From Neurospora tetraspora (taxonomy: Eukaryota; Ascomycota; Sordariomycetes; Sordariales; Sordariaceae), in assembly GCF_033439725.1 (NCBI RefSeq), contig NW_026944385.1, positions 3,381,001 through 3,445,000 of the forward strand: a stretch of 64,000 bases of DNA, given 5' to 3'. Positions within the stretch are counted from its first letter, which is position 1. Each line of letters opens with the position of its first letter. Made by a program: the position numbers and the translations under genes. The notes beneath the pieces are model-generated. The model searched no databases and was not told the DNA's origin. It worked only from the letters and a program-made list of their open reading frames with translations. Shown in pieces: positions 11,258 through 24,600 of this stretch.

Positions 11258-12660
11258 TCAGAGGTTCTCCTTCGGCCCCTGACCACCCAGGGGTACCCTT
11301 CCGGCCGCCCCAGCACCAGGAGGCATCCTAATCCCCAACGCCGCCATCCTCGCCGCCATGTCCGCACCACCAGGCCCCCTACCACCCGGATGCGGCGCCG
11401 CCGTCGCCTCGTCCACTTTGCTCTTCTGCAGCGAGAACGCCGGCGCGATCCAGTCGCCACAGCTACACCTAAACCCCTGCCACGTGTACCTCCCCACGGA
11501 CGCCAGACACTTTTGGTTCGGACACGTTAGTCTGCCCTCCAGCTCGCCCTGCTCCAGCGTCGGGCGCATCCACGACAGCGCTTCGACGAAGTAATGGCCG
11601 CAGTCCCTTTTTTCGCTATTCCCCTTGCCCTGGTGGGGAACAATAAACGGCTTCGTCGCCAGTGTGCGCCGACACTTTTTGCATCTTAGACTTAGCACCG
11701 CACCCCCATCGGCCCCCTCCTTATTATTCTCGGCAAGCTTAGCAGCCTCCTCATCCTCAAACCGAATCCAATCCGGCACCCTTCCAATCCTCGTCGCGTC
11801 CTCCACCTCGCGCTTGTACAGCCACCTCTGGTAGGCAGGGTGGTTCTCGACCGCGTCGTCACTTTCGGTAGGGCACCCCATGGTCCACCACAGCTCTAAT
11901 TGGGACATAAACCCGTCATTGGGCTCGGCGATCGGACGCGTCTGCCGCACCCAGTTGACGGCCTGCGTGACGGCGCGGCGCGCGGGCGTGGAAGGGTCGG
12001 ATCGCCCGAAGCGGTGCGGGTGTTTCCAGAGGAGGTAGGCAACGATGGCGGAGACGGAGCGGGATTTGCCCATGGCGCAGTGGACTAGGACTGCGCCGGG
12101 GTTTTGTTGTTGTTGTTGGTGTTCTTGGTGGTGTTGTGATGTTTCGGTGGTGGTCGTGGTGGGTGACGCGGCGGTTATAGCATCGGCGTCCGCTGCTGTT
12201 TCGTCGTCGATCTTTGCGCTCGCGTTCGTGGTCGGGGGCGCATTATTCCCTCCGAGGGTTATCGAAGCTACTTCGTCGCCGTACAGTCCGCGCTCGATGA
12301 AGCGGACCATCTTGGGGAAATGAACGAGAATATCGGCCTCCTCCACATCGTCAATGTCGATGCTGAGATGTTGAACGTTGCGGAACGCGGGGTCGGCGGG
12401 GAGGGTGTTGTTGATGACGGAGAGGATATGCGTGATCTTGCTTTCTTCGATTAGTCGGGCGCGGTTGACGCTGAAGATGCTGTTTCGGAAAAAGCTGTGT
12501 CAGTTCTCATTCCACTTCTTGAGAAAAAATAGAAGCATCGTAACCTTTTTGCGCGGCGGGAGGGATGGACGGGGAGGCCGACAGAGATGTGTATGTGTGG
12601 ACGACTTACCCTCCTACGAAGAGATCTTCGCGCCCGTTGATGCGGTTTAGTCGTAGCGCC
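11258..12660 (-). CDS. yvh1: Dual-specificity phosphatase YVH1 (DUSP12 orthologue)
   Basis: Exons 12608-12660 and 11258-12479 join across a 128-bp intron (GTAAGT...CAG) to give 424 residues. The N-terminal half is a dual-specificity phosphatase: it opens with NRINGREDLFVGGIFSV, has HLSIDIDDVEEADIL around the general-acid aspartate, and the active-site loop VHCAMGKSRS with catalytic Cys at about residue 152. The C-terminal zinc-binding domain carries paired cysteines (RCKKCR, RDCGHYF, LTCPNQKC, FRCSCGDW) at about 290-385. In yeast, YVH1 releases Mrt4 from pre-60S ribosomes through the zinc domain, independent of catalysis; the same role is inferred here. Between the general acid and the catalytic loop sits a T/A/Q/H-rich insertion of about 50 residues (roughly 93-145), which is unusual in length. 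The tail is G/P/A-rich. Confidence 0.93.
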
Positions 12661-13952
12661 ATTGCGACCGGTGTCCTTGGAGTGCACTTGATATTGACTC
12701 GCTTTGAGGATCGGTTTGATCTGGCGACGCTGAAGGATATAGAGGTGAACTTTCCGAAGCTATCGCAAGACGACGAGTTTGCTCGTCAATCATCTGTCGT
12801 GCAACAGTAAATTTCGAAAACATTGTTTGTTGCCCCTCATCGCCGCGGGATGCCCAAAATGGTAAGGGTAACCGCGGATACGGAGTACGTACCGTTACAT
12901 GAAGTCTTGGAACGATGTACCGTAAGTACACCAGCCGTACGTATTGCTCTGTGTAACTTTCGTCTCCGGAAATACGTATGGAAAGTACGTATCTTACACC
13001 AGACTATGATACCCGCCACATGTCACAAATGTCGGAAAGATACAAAGCTGTAAACATTCACCACCATGACCGTTTCATGCATCCAATACCGTTCGACTGT
13101 TTACTTACTGCCACCCTTGGTCATTCAATGTCCGATACAGGCGTTCCATGCCCAGGCAGTTGTACAGTACCATCATGCGGATACCTTGGATTGTTGACAC
13201 AATTGTGACAAACAGAAACCCTGGGTGTCAGAGGACGGACGGCTGGAAGCATGGCCTACCCAAAGAACAAACAAAAGCGACTGCCCTGCACGAATGAACC
13301 AACCGACCAACCAACCCCCCAATTTCAAATCGATCACAGACATTTTGGTAGGGCTGTGGCAGTGGGGTAATTTAACGGCGCCCGCTTCCTTGTAGGGCTG
13401 AAAAGACATGCAAGTCGTCTCACACATTCCGCTCACAACAACAAATAGAAGCAGACAATGTACCCAACCGTCTGAAAGAGCATTTCCAGAGTCCATAGTC
13501 ATTCCAGACCGAGTGCATTGTTCCTCGAATGATTCTTGACATAATCGCTTTTTTTGGCTACCACAATTCTCTCAGACTGCTATTCAGCCGCCGCTTTCAA
13601 CTCTTCCATTCCAATACATCTATGGCTGCTCCTGACCACGATGACACCAAAGACGATGTGTCAACTTTGGCCCGCGCTTTCAAAGCTGTTCCCGCACGCA
13701 ACGCCGCAACCATACAGCTGAAAACTCCACACCCAAACTCCGACAAAATCCTCAAAATCGTAAATGCTCCAATTAGATGACGTCCTTTCTTCCGCGGCCC
13801 ATTGTGCCGCATGATCTTGAACCGATACCGCTCTAGATGTCGATATCTGAGCTGACCAACATGTCACATCACCACAACCACCACCCCTCCACATAACAAG
13901 ACCCACTTCCTTATATCCAAAATCAAGCATTGCGCCTTCCCGCCTGACCGCT
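12661..13952. other. Intergenic spacer, many GTACGTA-like words
   Basis: This region runs from the YVH1 start to the stop codon of the C2H2 gene. The first 350 bp are rich in GTACGT/GTACCGT words. A 52-codon frame (13622-13780, plus, MAAPDHDDTKDD) exists but lacks support and lies in the likely 3' flank of the C2H2 gene. I call no gene. Confidence 0.45.
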
Positions 13953-16109
13953 TCATCGAGGGACCGCTGGTCCTTCGTCCATCATGCAAGCGTTTTCCAG
14001 CATGTTGGTCCACTTCCCACTCGTGCCGGCATGGCTGTGTTTGAGGTGTTGCCGGAAGTGGTCTGCCCGGAAGAACTTCTTGCTGGCATTGCACTCGCGG
14101 AACTTGTGCACGTCCTGTAAATGCCGGATACGGTCCTCCCAATCTTGCTCGCTAGCAAAGATGCCGGCGGCATTGCGTCCTGTACGGGCAAATTCTTCAC
14201 CACAATAACCACACGTATCGGCCTCGCCCGGCCTCGTGCTGCTATCGTGGAATGCACGATCGTAAGTCTGAAGCGCTGAGCATGACCAGCTGTGGCGACG
14301 GACGTGCAGCGAGTTTTGATGGCGTTCCGCCTCGTTCTTGTTCTTGAACCTGTTCCCACAAAACGAGCACCCGTACTGTTTCTCTGCTTCGTGTAGCCTG
14401 GTTGAAAGTGTCTAGGTTAGTGACACGTGTTGAAGGATGGAAAATATTGCAAGACCTACTTCAAGTCCTCTTCGGTGTCGAACTTCTTGGGCTTTTTCGG
14501 GCAGCATTCGCACATGTATGGGCCCTTAAGCTTAGCCGCCACGATATTGCTAGCATTTTTAGGAATCTCGGCAAGTTTCCTGGGAATCCCTAGCGTCCTA
14601 TTGGACTGCTCAACCGATCTTTGCGTATAGTCACCCGATATCCTAGGGTGTGGCGACTGTGCCGCACCTGCCCGGCTGATCGACGATCTTGGTGAAGCGG
14701 TGAGGCTGATGGGTGTGGCATACGGGCTCCCACCACCCATCCCGTCCGTCGGAGACACCCCACCGGGAGATACACCATTCGGAGACAGACGGCCAAGCGA
14801 ACTGTTACTTGTCATGCTGCTAGCAGTCAGATTGCCAATATAACTTCCGCTGCGACTAGCAGCCGACAAGCTAGAGACAGACCCTTGTGAAACGACAGTC
14901 AGCCTAGGGGTAGGCGATCCCCTATTCAAGCCTGATGTATCACTACATCTATCGATGGGCGTGGGCGAGGCCGGACGCTTCTGACCCGATTGATAGTAGC
15001 TTCTTTCTCCGCCTACGTCCCTCCCCGCATGATACAACTGCGATGGCGAATAGTGGGATGGTCCGGTCTTGTTTCCTCGCTGCCAAGACCCGCTCTCCGT
15101 TTCTCTTTCATTCTCCCTATGCCTTTCCCTCCACGGATCTTCGATCTTCAGAGTCCGCATGCGTGTCGTCTCCTCCATTGCAAAGTCATTGTCCTCGTCG
15201 TCCTCATTATTCAGAAAACCGTCATCCATCATCAACGTGCTCTTCGTCCTGCGGGCTCTCGGCGGCTGAGCACGATTGAAACCGTTCTTGTCAAACCCAT
15301 CACTGGGACGAAACCCGACAGTAGCGGGACTTGGTTGGCTTGTTTGAGAGAACGGGCTGGGAAGTGGAGATGCCGCAGTGGGCGACGAGGCAAACCCCGA
15401 TGTGAAGAAGCCTGCCTTTGATCGATGTGGGAGAGAAAGCTGGGGAAGACTGGCGTGGCTTGGACGGGAGCTGTGCGCGTCATTCAACGAGTTGCTGAAT
15501 CCTCCGCTCTTATTTAACCTCCTCAACATTGTCTCATCGATCGCTTCGGTACTGGGACGAAACCCTTTCATGGCGTGGAGGCCGAAGGAAGACGGGAACT
15601 GCGATGATCTAGGAAAGTCACAGACAAGTTAGTTTCGAGGCAATGGTAAGCGACGATCATAGAGAACCAAAGGGATCGCAGTACCTGACACTATCAAAAC
15701 TCTGATAGCCCTCATCATGGGAACTTTCGCGCTTGTTCGGAAACGCTCGCCGTTCAAACTTGAATGATTCGCTCTCAAGGCTATTGGGACCGTCATTGCG
15801 CATGAACTCGGAGTCTCTGTAGTGCTGAACATTCGGATCGACGGGGCCCTCGACGGGAGCAAGGCGAGGAGGAGGTAGCGGAGGAGGCGCATTTATCCCG
15901 TTCCCGTCTGAGCCGTGGATCGCCATAGGGTTCGAAGCGGTCGAAGGTGAGAGATTATCGTTCAATGGGATACCAAAGGGACGACTCGCAAAGTGGTCCC
16001 GGAAGCCACCATCGCGGCTTGATATAGAAGGAAGGGGCCCATCGTCAAAATCCCTCGCGGCGCTGGTATAACGGGGCTGCGTCTGCATTGGTACTGCCCG
16101 TGCTGCCAT
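13953..16109 (-). CDS. C2H2 zinc-finger protein, probable transcription factor
   Basis: Three exons (15685-16109, 14460-15608, 13953-14397) join to 672 residues; both introns have CTAAC-type branch sites. The first 490 residues are low-complexity and S/P/R-rich with acidic patches. The fingers are confined to the C-terminus: CECC...LKLHEAEK, then a clear C2H2 unit with C535, C538, H551 and H556 (YGCSFCGNRFKNKNEAERHQ), followed by WSC, DTCGYCGEEF, HLQDVH and FRADHFRQHLKHSH, forming irregular C2H2-like units. This layout is common in filamentous-fungal regulators with a disordered head. The start is the first in-frame ATG (MAARAVPM); the frame stays open about 100 bp further upstream without an ATG, so an extra upstream exon is possible. 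Target genes are unknown. The transcript probably has a long leader, since 1.4 kb of non-coding sequence lies upstream. Confidence 0.85.
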
Positions 16110-18343
16110 GGCAAATGGCGGAGGATACGTTGCGATCGCGCAACTATGCACAGGAACTGCTGATGCCGCAACCGGGAAGCTGAAGGACGGGGCGATACAG
16201 CCGCGTCGTTGCCACCACTATATACGAGCCAGCTCGGAGCTAAGGCCAGGCGAGAAAGCAAGGCAACTGCAGATGCGGCTGTAATGCGGAAACCAAGCCG
16301 TATAAACAAATGTGACGTTTCGCGAATCGAAAGTCTCAGCCCTGGACCAGACAGGCGCGGTACAATGACAAGTGTTGGCCAAGAAAGAGGCGTTGGAATT
16401 GGATCGGTGTTGCCGATGCAGCTGGTGTTGAACGGATGCGTAGCGGGCGATTGGGTTCCCCGACAAGTACACTAGGTACGGTAGATTGCAGGAAGAATCG
16501 CCTTCGGGGGGAAGAGAGGATTAAGGATGACAAAACAGACTAGAAAGACCAACTCCACCTCGAAGAGACGGCCGGTGGGTGTAGCTAACAGGGTGATATA
16601 TAGTAGGTGGTTATGGTCCGGGTGGTTGGCGAGGTTGTGGTCCCTGGGGACAGTCGTCGTCGGATCCGTAATGCCAAGCACGACAGGTACCTCGTTTGGC
16701 GGTTGCGTGGTCCTGAATGGTCGACGATTGAGGTTGTAGAGCTTGTGATGTCTGTAGAGGTAGACGGACTGTAGGGTTGGCGGCGGCGGCAAGACAACAG
16801 CAAGCAACAGACAAGTCCGAATGCGTGAGGTACAGTTGACAGGTAATGCGCGCTTGAATCTGTGAGCAACTGCACCTTACCTCAAGCTGGAGACACAGAG
16901 CGGTGGTCTGGCTGAGGCGATGGATGACTGAACTCTGGAGCGGGAGGACTGGCGACGGGAGGATTCAAGTGGATTGGGGGGGCTCAGCCCATAGAAAAAG
17001 ATTTGGCGGAGACGAGTTTCTGGTGGAAGAGGCCATAAAGAGAGAGGAGTCGGATTACGAAGAAGCTGTGGATACCTCTTGGGACGGTTCCAGTCGCCGT
17101 TGCTGGCAGTTGCTTCTGGTTGGTCAGTCGGCCTTGCCCCTGGGACCGTAGTAGCCTGCTAGGGCCAGGGGAGCCAAGGGTCGAATACTTGAGCGTATTG
17201 CGCAGTATTATCCGGAATGCACTAGGGTAAGGCAGGTATTTACGTGTAATAACTCGCTGACGGAGTAGACAGCGGAATCGGCAAGTACAAGTGTGGATTC
17301 TCTCGGTGGACATGGTAAAGCCAAAAGTACAATGGCCCGTTACCTTACAGGAAGCCGCGTTACCCGACTGCTTGGGACGGTGAGGAGACCGCCAAGTACG
17401 TACAAGTAATCGATCCTGTCGAAGATTCAAGGTCAAGCTTTGTCGTGCGTGAGGTGGCAGACAGTTAAGCATGATGATACCTTACCTTAGCCAGGACAAA
17501 AGGTCGAAGCGAGGGGAAAAGGGAAGGTGGTAAGAAAGCGGAACCTCAAAAACAAGTCGGCAAGAGTGTGGGATGACTTTGTGTCAAGAACTGTGTCTGA
17601 ACCTGAATCATCATGAGTCCCCCGCACGTAAACGCAAGGTAAGGAGATGCAGACTGCAGAGGTGTATCTGCGCATCCTTGACACGGGCATTCCCACGCAT
17701 TCTTCCGCAAAGTGCAAACCCCAGCCGGCTCTGTCTGCAGCTTTCAGCCCTGGACAGGAGTATCGAACGCAACATTACAGGGTTTCCATCTATTAGCGCT
17801 TTTCCAGCGTGGCATCCAAGCACTCCCTTTCCGCGCCTTTTTCTTTCGGTTCGCTCGCACCTGCTCCACTTTGCACTCGCTAGTTCCATAAATGGCCCGG
17901 ATCCCGCACGCCCTGAAAGGCTCGGACAGTGTTACTTACATCCCGTTGTACGGAATACACATTTTACGTACAAAGTACGGCTTGCCCTACTGGGTGGTTC
18001 TCTTGACCCCTGATACGTCTACGGTTGGCCGTACTGTTCTGTAAAGCCAATCATCTTGTGTATCGGATCTGTTAGGGGAACGGAAAAGATTCCGATCCCT
18101 TTTTCACGTCCATGGTTTCTAAGCCTCAGTGATCGACAGTAGGAAATGTCGTGAATATCGATGGAAGAATCATTGCTGTTAGGGCTGTCGTTGATCCAAT
18201 CATCTTCCTAAGCGATCCTTCTTCTCGATGAAGCGCTGTCGCTTGGGCGGTTGACAGTACGTTTACGGTTTTCTTTTTCCTTGAAAGTATGCATACTGTA
18301 CGTGTAATGCTTTTGTACTTTAGTGGTAAACCGGTAACCCATC
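16110..18343. other. Long upstream region of the C2H2 gene
   Basis: About 2.2 kb without a supported gene. The first 1.4 kb has several short minus-strand frames and a repeated GGTTG/GTTGG composition, which would fit a long 5' leader with upstream frames; that is inference. The frame at 17573-18013 (plus) has no coding bias and was not accepted. Confidence 0.4.
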
Positions 18344-18541
18344 TCAACGGGCAGCCTTGACCGTTTTGTACACGGAACTCTCCGCTGCGTCTGTTAATTT
18401 CTGCTTAATAACGTGCATCACCTTCTGCAACTTGCAACTGGAGGCGGCCGACCAGCTTTCCCGGTTAAATTTTCCTCCTCGGATGACGACGACAAACTCA
18501 AACTCCAAATCTTTGTCAAAGATCGCTTCTGCCACCGCCAT
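18344..18541 (-). CDS. Doubtful small ORF with coding-like composition
   Basis: An in-frame ATG at 18541 opens 65 codons (MAVAEAIFDKDLEFEFVVV), ending KTVKAAR. The same frame stays open about 80 bp further upstream (containing NVDYEPISCLAAGEARW) before an in-frame TGA. Codon choice looks better than in surrounding frames, so this may be the last exon of a gene whose upstream exon I could not place, or a decayed gene. I recognise no domain. Confidence 0.25.
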   Translation of the reverse strand: MAVAEAIFDKDLEFEFVVVIRGGKFNRESWSAASSCKLQKVMHVIKQKLTDAAESSVYKTVKAAR

Positions 18542-18616
18542 CCATCTCGCTTCGCCGGCCGCAAGACATGAAATGGGTTCATAATCCACATTTTGTGTCT
18601 CATCGTGCACGGTCAC

Positions 18617-21600
18617 ATGGGATAGGGCTAAAGATGATCAGCATACCAGCACCGGAGAAATGGAAAGCGAACAGTGTGATTTGATGAGCAGTCCCCGAAC
18701 AGTTTCAGAGCTGCTTGCTTGTTGTTCACCGACATAGCCGGCCGATCTAGGAAGGCTGGCAGGGCTGGTCTTTGCCGAGTGGAATCCACATATCACAAAT
18801 CATCAAAGCCTCGCTCACTCCTCAGTGAGTCGTGGACGCTTGGTGGCCCCCCTTTCGGCCGATCTTTGTGCGGAATCAACAGCCTTTCTGCCTGTGTGGA
18901 TAACATGCTGACCAACGCTTTACCGTACCGACTACCGTCCTCCTCCATATCCGTAGCCGGTGCACCGACTCGACCGACTATCGGGCGTAGAGCGGAGTGT
19001 TCGGGATCGTCGGTACCTGCTAGCACGCAGTTATGGTGTGTCCTTATTTCCGGTGTGTAAATACCTATGACAAGATCCATACACGATAGAGGTATGTATG
19101 CAGGTCGGTACTGGAGGCACTTTGCATGAAGAATCCCGACAAGTGGCCGTCTTGAGTCAAAGGTGGAAATGACGGGAGTCAAGTTTGATACCACAACGTC
19201 CAGCCTTACCGGGCTGGCTGGCTTGCTTGCTTGCTTGGACCCCCTTTTTAGGCTTTTTGGGGCGCAGCCTTTCCCGCCAACGTCACGATATGCCCCTGTA
19301 AGGCAGATGGCAGTCGGCCAGTCGCAGGTTTTACAGGGCTCATGTTATGATGCGGTTTTTTCACAAGAAAAGAACAATCTTTCCAAGGCTTTTAAGGGTT
19401 CGCTGACCAAGCATATTGCATAGGCACCTGCCCTCTACCTATTACCGGCCGATCTTATACCCGTATAACTGTTTTTATCCGCCCTACCAGCCTACCCAAC
19501 CTCCGGAACACTGAGGTGGGAGGCCTCTTTATTTTTTCCTCAACATCAAGGAACGTTGATCTTGTGTGCTTCTTCAAGGCGTGATACATAATAACCATCT
19601 AACAAGTTCTCCTTGAACCCAGTCCTTGTATGACGGATCCATGGTGCTTTCTGTACTCGGATCCTAGCTACATATTATGCTGACTTTCGGGTCTCAGCCC
19701 TATAAGGTGTGCCATCCATCTCAACCTCGGCCGTTGGTGTTTCTGGTCACGACATACACTAGATACTCACATTGGAGGTCTGGATATCCAAACGATTCGC
19801 TCGGCTATTCCATGTCCATATTCCCGAGAATCGGAAAAGGCGCAATGCGTGCCCTGGTACTCCTGGGCATCTTGAAGCGAGGCCTTTCTCTGAGGAAGGC
19901 GGGGTTCCCCGTTGAAGTTTGTGTTGACTTTTTCAGCAGCTTGTACCACACTCATTCGCATGTCCAACCAGGAACACTTCTTCATTGCCCTTCTGAGGTT
20001 GGTCGAGGCCATGCAACAAACAAGCCACCACGGCAATGCTACGTTCAAAAAGTTGTTCTTGTTGCATGCTCCAGTTTTTTGCACTGATCCAAAAAAACCA
20101 GATGCAACCACGAGCTGAAGAACGCAAAGTGATCAAGATGTCTGGCACCATCTAAAAGTCCTCGATGCGCACAAAACAACGTACTTCACAGTTGGAAGCG
20201 GCAGCAAAGTCCTTTGCAGACGCTAGTAGATGAGACCCAAGGTGTCACCTTCCGCGCCCTATGTTACATTTTCATCATACTGAAGTTGAGTTTTGCTGCC
20301 TATACCTATCTATTTCCGGCTTTCTCTCGACATCAGAGGCTCGTCAATGTAGTAGGAAATGTAATGGTGTGCGCTATTAATTCGCTCGTCACGGAATTTA
20401 CTTCTTCGTAAGGCCATCGCAGTTTTAGCCGACCTCGACAATCTCGACGGCGAATCTTACGGTGGTAACCCCGACCATCAGCCTTGGAACCTCGGCCATT
20501 GTGTAGCTCGAAATTACTATCCTGCCGTGATTCAAATCTCTCCGGTCCCAACAAGCGCGCTCCGTCGAGGCCAAAAGCGAGTCGCTTTCTCGTGAGGAGT
20601 GAACCAATGACGCCAGTTAACCGCCGTTGACTACCACCTCGATATGCGCTGCTTTGCTCCGTCTAACACAATGTCACCTTCCTAGTAAGGCGAAACGGAG
20701 ACGATGACTTGGTCGAAGATTACCACCATCATCCTCGCTGGCATCGTACCCCGGAGTCCTATCCTCAGGTACCGGCTCTTGCGGTACGTGCCACATCAAC
20801 TGCCGAACTATATGCGGCCAGCCAATCGAAGTATGGCATTCCGTTCCTTTCCGTTTTCTACGCTTTCCTTGACGGAGTCTAGTGGTTTGAAGCTATCGAG
20901 CACGCCCTTCCCCTTATTACTTACCTAGATCCTTGAGGTTGCTCATTATTGCCTCTGAGGAGATTCAAAGGAGCAAGATGTTAGTGCATCGAGCGATCCT
21001 TTCCTTTCTCAACAATATGCCGACATCCCCAAGGGGCATTGCCCACCGGGATGCTCCTGGTTCAAGTCGGCGACCTCAACTTTGCGGGGTTCATTTGCGC
21101 TGTTGCGCTAGCAGTTGTAGGAGATACGCAGTATAGTCTGCGCAAAAGATCAGCTAAGGTACACTTCGGTTAAAACTGCTCATTACGATCGATAACAGGA
21201 TCATAGTATTGACAGAAACAATATTCTTGCCGGATGCGTGGTGGACTCCTACGGGAATGGGAATTTTAGTTAGTTTCGGAGGTTGCTCCGTGCCTCTGAC
21301 CGCCGCCGCTGCCGGGCCCGGGCACCTCTACATCGTACGACGGGGAACCACCAAGACAGAAACAAAGAATGCTGCACTGTGAGACGGCTTGGCAGAACTC
21401 CCACCACCCCCGTCCCGCTATCCGATGCCGCCCTCCTTTGTCTCGATGGAAATAAAAGCCCAAAACATGGCTCTGTGGAGAGTGGCCTCCTACCTTTTCC
21501 CCCTTGCCTTACAGGGCGATTTCCATAGAAGAAATGCATAACATGACCTTCCTAGACAAGAAATACCGGCCGGCCCCTGTGGGTTACGTAAGGTTTACAC

Positions 21601-24600
21601 GAAAAACATACCGTCGGTACATGTACACGTATACCGTGGACGATTACAGGGCCACCGTACGCCTCGAACAAACGGTGTAATTACTCGCTAACGTCACTCT
21701 CATTTCCGGTGACCCACCAAACATCAGCCTTACAGTTAGCGGTACGTAAGGAAATTGATAGGGATCATAGGGCTACCGACATGGATTGAAATCTCAATCC
21801 CGGAAAACACATCTTACTGCGGAATGAATGCGCAATTCGGACGGAATTATCTCCATCCCAAGAGGCCTACCACGTGTTCATCTCAAGACGAGACGAACTT
21901 GTGATCTTAAACTTATTCTTTTCCTATTACGAATGTTTTACGCTCGGATTACAGCATCAGATCTTGCTATGAAGCAATCTGGAAGTGTTCATTGGTCATT
22001 GTCAACCGGAGCACCGTCCGACCATCGGGATTCGGAACGAATGCCACCGGGCTCCCAAAAAAAAATAAGGTCCCCGAGCGAGCGCCCTAAAAGCTCGCCT
22101 ACAGAACACCATCTGAGTCGGCTGGATCTCGCGTTCGACAAAAGCTAGATCGACAATGACGATCTTGTCTCTCGGGAAATGGCTTGTTGGCAACCTTCGC
22201 GACCCTATAGGGGTGCATCGCGTGACTGGCCTTCGCGCAAAAGCTGAAAGATCGCGTACCAAGCTTGGCCTACTAGCTAGTTGTAGGTAGTGTAGGTATT
22301 CTTTACAGACCGCCTCTTTGGCCCCCCGATTCATTTCCCCATGAGCGAGAAACATCTCGACGCTTACCTCCGGGGGCAGCAGCAACAGCTCGCTCGTATC
22401 CAGTCGATGCATGAAACCCTTTCCGTCTTTATACTCAATGTCTTCCAAGGCGGGAAGCCGTGCCGCAAGAGAAGCATGGCATCTCTGCATGAATCTGGGA
22501 TGACTTGTGATCGCGTCCTTGCTTAGCTGACATCGCGGGAATAGTGCCGTGCATCAACATGAGGCTGAAAAACAGGATCCCGTCTTCGTCTCCTTAGCAC
22601 TTCTTTGGTAGGGGTACTCCTCCTTTTTTGCTTCATTTTTCACCATTCATCCCCTCCAATTTTCTCGATATCCTCACAGCTCGCTAGCGAGGAATTGCTT
22701 GGCTCATTTACCTGCTCCCCAGCGCTGCAACTCAACCCCCACCAACCTACTTAAGCCAATGACCTACATAGTATACGCCGAATACAATTTGAACTTGCCG
22801 AGAAACGTTCAGGGAGAATCAACTCCGGATTGCTTCACCTTCTTTCGCTTAGCCATCAGGTCTAATTCAGTACTGTAACATCACCATGCATGGACGGGAG
22901 CGCATCGTGCCATTCCCTACTGAAAACAGTATGGAGAAAAGGTGATCTCTCTGCGGTAACAATCAGGGCAAGGAAGCCGAACCTCTACTGCGTAAACTGC
23001 AAGTGATGCCTGGTAGTGGCAAAGATATTCCAAGAAAAATCTCGTCCGCTGCGTAAGCTTTATACAGCCCGTCTTGCAATGCAACCACAAAACCCGAGAA
23101 GATGACGACCTTCATCGTCGTCAACTTCAGGTGGTCAAGTGTGGCTGTGTTCAGCATGGCAGGGTCAACCGGCTGCCGCCAGGCCAAGGCCAAGGCAGTA
23201 AAGTGCCGAGATATATAGTGGTAGGGTGGCAATCGGACCGGTAGTGGTTATAAGACCTTGGCTGCGGCTGGGCTGGTGGTTGGATGGTGCCTAGCAAGGC
23301 GGCCGGTCGTGATGCAGACGTAACCGCGTGGTGGTGGACTGGTGATGGTGGTGTCACAGAGAAGTGTCTGAGGAGTGCCTGGCGGCAGCTGGGGGTTGGA
23401 GTTCAATGTTTGGAAATTGTGTGGTCCATTCATGGGGCATTGGACCCCTGACTGACAACACCATTCAGAACCAGCCCAGGCAAATTGCCTCGTGTCGTGC
23501 ACGTGGATGAACCCCTGAATGATTCGTCAGCCCTCTTTTGCGTTTGCAAAAAAAAGGGGTCACGGTTGAAAGGAGACCGGAGAAACGCCATGCTTTCCTT
23601 CTTTTTGCTCCCTCCCGAGCCTATGGATAGAGCCGCATCCCAGCTCCACTCGGCTTGGTCACTCGATCGGGAGCTGTAGCTCCTTCCGGGTTGTTAAGCC
23701 GGGGATGGGCGTGAAGGTCAACGGTTATTTAATATTGGAGATGGATTCATGGAAAGCACCACGAGAGAACCATGCCATCCTGCCATCTTCTCCCACACCA
23801 TCACCGTCTGCTTTCGTCTCATCTCATCTTCCTGATTCCTGTTTCACCGGTTTCTTGTTCCCCTTGTCAGAGTTACGGACGCGTAGATAGGTGATGCCCA
23901 CATTTGCCTCGGAATTGAAATAGAGGAAAGAAGCTGAAGCTGTTGATGGACTGAGGAAAGGAGAATTGCAAACGGGATTTGATATGAAACAACAAGCTCC
24001 TCCATCTGCGTCAACCGTCAAACGGTCCGTCTTCTCCATCGGCCGGACACTGAAGGCCGTCCTCCTATCTTCATGGAGCAGTGGTATTCTGGTCAGTACC
24101 GGTATGAGCATCTAGTAAACGTGCTGCCCGGTGATGAGGATAACGCTGATGGTAATGGATGAAGGAATGCGCACCGGTCCACATTAGTGAAGATCAATGT
24201 TTCAAGCCTGGCTAGGCGCGAGCCCAGAGTGAAGCCCGCGATAGGAGAACAATTGGTGGAAAATCCTCTTGCGTGAACTTCTCGCTTTAGCGAAAACAAG
24301 GTCCTATTCTTCCGTACGAATTGTTGTCGTCAGCTTTCCAAGCACTGCCTGGTTGTAGCCCTAAAAGGGTTGTCTCGTCTGGATCGCTTCATTTTTATGA
24401 TAGTGTAGTTGGAGTTTCCTTTCTGCGGGCTCCATTACGGGGACCAGTCGTGGGCCTCTGTAACGGTGAAAGTTACAGCTGAAAACCTCTTTTCGACGTA
24501 ACGATGTTATAACAACCGTTTGGTAAGATAAATGTCCTACGAAACGTTTCATGCAACATACATACTTACAGTACAACTGCGTTTTTTTTTTTCGGCCGAC

